Made by a program: the position numbers and the translations under genes. From assembly GCA_029068665.1 (NCBI GenBank), contig JAIECC010000298.1, forward strand, positions 1 through 5,009: DNA of 5,009 nucleotides, given 5' to 3'. Source of the DNA: Lachnospiraceae bacterium (GTDB lineage: Bacteria; Bacillota; Clostridia; Lachnospirales; Lachnospiraceae). Below are positions 3,835-5,009 of this stretch, in pieces; positions within the stretch are counted from its first letter, which is position 1, and every line of letters starts with the position of its first letter. Below the pieces are notes generated by a model. It worked only from the letters and a program-made list of their open reading frames with translations, had not been told where the DNA came from and did no database searches.

Positions 3835-5009
3835 TAATAACTGGTGACAACAACCTCACCGTCTGCCAGTGAAAACTGGCTATACTTCATGACATCTCTT
3901 ACAACATAGGATGTATTCGCGATCAAAATCCGTACGCCGGGATATATGGTGTCACTTACGCGCAGCTTTCCTCGTGTATCCGCCTCAATCAACTGCCTTG
4001 CCTCTTCAATCTGCAGAGTTAATTCTTCCTGCCGTTCCGACAAACGGATTTTACTATTCCCCGCATTTCGAATCATCGGAATTTTATTTTCCGGAATACC
4101 CTGTCCGCTATCCAGACGTTTTTTAAATAAAATCAGCACCTGATTACATTTTTCAATTTCACTGATGTTCTCATTAAATTCCTTCTTCATTATCTGCAAT
4201 TTTTCATAAACCGATAAATCTACACCCAACTTTACATTGGTAATGGTTCCCATCTGATTGCCCATGGCCTTTACATCAATCAGATTCACAGCACTTAAAC
4301 TTCCCCCGATCACGAAGGATTTCTTTCCATCACAAATAATTGTATCTCCAGACTCCACCTGACTATGTAGAATGGAACCGGATCGCACATTACCACCGGC
4401 CTTCACAGTAGCACTTTCAATAAATTTTGTAACAATATCTCCCATGGCTTCCAGTCTGCCCCGATTCATTCCCTGAATGCCCCGGCTTAATACGATATTG
4501 CCGCCTGCATAGAGATCAGCTCCTTCTACCACACCCTTCACCTGAATATCACCCTTGGCATGAATATTAAAGCCGGTTCTGACATTTCCGTTTACAATAA
4601 CATTACCATCATAAATAATATCACCGGTGGAAGCATCCACGTCAGCAGATACCGTAAAAGAATCAGAGACTTGAACCGTATCCTGCTCTAATTTTACATC
4701 ACCGTCCACCTCACTGAATATCTGCAGACCATCCTCTGACAACCGGATTCCCTTTCCGTATTTCAGCTTGGCTGTCTTTACTTTATGAGGCTGGATGGGA
4801 TTTCCCAATACATCACAACCACTCTCTCCCAGATTTTCCGGTGTAAGCACAGCCAGAAGCTGCCCTTTCTCCCCCCTGGTAAAAATATTCAATTGATGAA
4901 AGTCTACCGTTCCATCCTCATTAAGCTTTGGTTTAGCTAACGGATTTGTTTCAAAAAAATATTCGATTTTTGCATCGGTGCCCTGTGTCGGTTCCGTTAC
5001 CTTTGCCAC
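3834..5009 (-). CDS. fapA: FapA/DUF342 family beta-helix protein, 5' end cut by the window
   Basis: The last 391 codons are present and the gene continues past the right edge; the GTG at 5009 is simply where the window starts, since family members are usually 450-650 aa. Visible parts: the conserved DUF342 entry region (about 1-100: DGTVDFHQLN, LGESGCDVLGNPI, KYGKGIRLSEDG); a right-handed beta-helix of short hydrophobic/Gly/Asn strands (about 128-250: IIYDGNVIVNGNVRTGFNIH, VVEGADLYAGGNIVLSRGIQ, KFIESATVKAGGNV, GKKSFVIGGSLSA); a charged coiled coil (about 268-345); and a C-terminal cap (SDTIYPGVRILIANTSYVVR to the end). In Vibrio vulnificus FapA controls flagellar assembly and is bound by EIIA-Glc; in Clostridia the gene commonly sits in motility clusters, where its job is unclear. 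The helix resembles those of bactofilin-type scaffolds, so a structural or localisation role is plausible. The stop is TAG at 3836-3834. Confidence 0.92.
   Translation of the reverse strand: MAKVTEPTQGTDAKIEYFFETNPLAKPKLNEDGTVDFHQLNIFTRGEKGQLLAVLTPENLGESGCDVLGNPIQPHKVKTAKLKYGKGIRLSEDGLQIFSEVDGDVKLEQDTVQVSDSFTVSADVDASTGDIIYDGNVIVNGNVRTGFNIHAKGDIQVKGVVEGADLYAGGNIVLSRGIQGMNRGRLEAMGDIVTKFIESATVKAGGNVRSGSILHSQVESGDTIICDGKKSFVIGGSLSAVNLIDVKAMGNQMGTITNVKLGVDLSVYEKLQIMKKEFNENISEIEKCNQVLILFKKRLDSGQGIPENKIPMIRNAGNSKIRLSERQEELTLQIEEARQLIEADTRGKLRVSDTIYPGVRILIANTSYVVRDVMKYSQFSLADGEVVVTSY

Noticed and set aside
3834..5009. GTG at 5009 as the true start of fapA
   Set aside because: It coincides with the window edge, has no visible upstream context, and DUF342 proteins usually have further N-terminal sequence; the gene is treated as partial.

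Overview
The window looks like chromosomal DNA from a motile anaerobic Clostridium-class Firmicute, most likely a member of the Lachnospiraceae. This rests on AT-leaning DNA, strong GGAGG ribosome binding sites spaced 7-8 nt from their starts, an S2 protein with an acidic Ala/Glu tail, and gene order. Everything I can support as coding lies on the minus strand and is read from right to left. The taxonomic call is inference from protein style and synteny; no database was searched.

Reading in the direction of transcription, the right half (5009 to 2250) is a tightly packed four-gene stretch. It holds the C-terminal 391 codons of a FapA/DUF342 beta-helix protein, a small polar protein of unknown function (108 aa), a membrane-anchored coiled-coil protein with a helix-turn-helix-like tail (222 aa, DUF6115/SwrB-like), and a membrane-anchored protein with an MltG/YceG-type LysM-like domain but no catalytic domain (188 aa). 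In Bacillus subtilis the large fla/che motility operon ends sigD-swrB and is followed directly by rpsB-tsf. The arrangement here matches that, so the right half is probably the 3' tail of a flagellar/chemotaxis operon.

The middle (2249 to 1873) is non-coding but densely structured. A 196-bp element (2038-2233) has perfect 16-bp terminal inverted repeats. It can fold into a four-way junction with no unpaired base between the helices, and a 16-bp stretch from inside it recurs (15/16) just outside its right end. Next to it lies a sigma-A-type promoter with an extended -10 for rpsB. A leader of about 110 nt follows, with nested complementary segments that could be a ribosomal-protein autoregulatory structure.

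The left half (1872 to 1) is the translation operon rpsB-tsf (ribosomal protein S2 and elongation factor Ts). A terminator-like hairpin sits between the two genes, and a strong intrinsic terminator at 38-75 ends the unit. The first 37 bases hold nothing I can identify.

The most unusual feature is the folded element at 2038-2233. The proteins belong to known families or are small lineage-specific companions of the motility operon.
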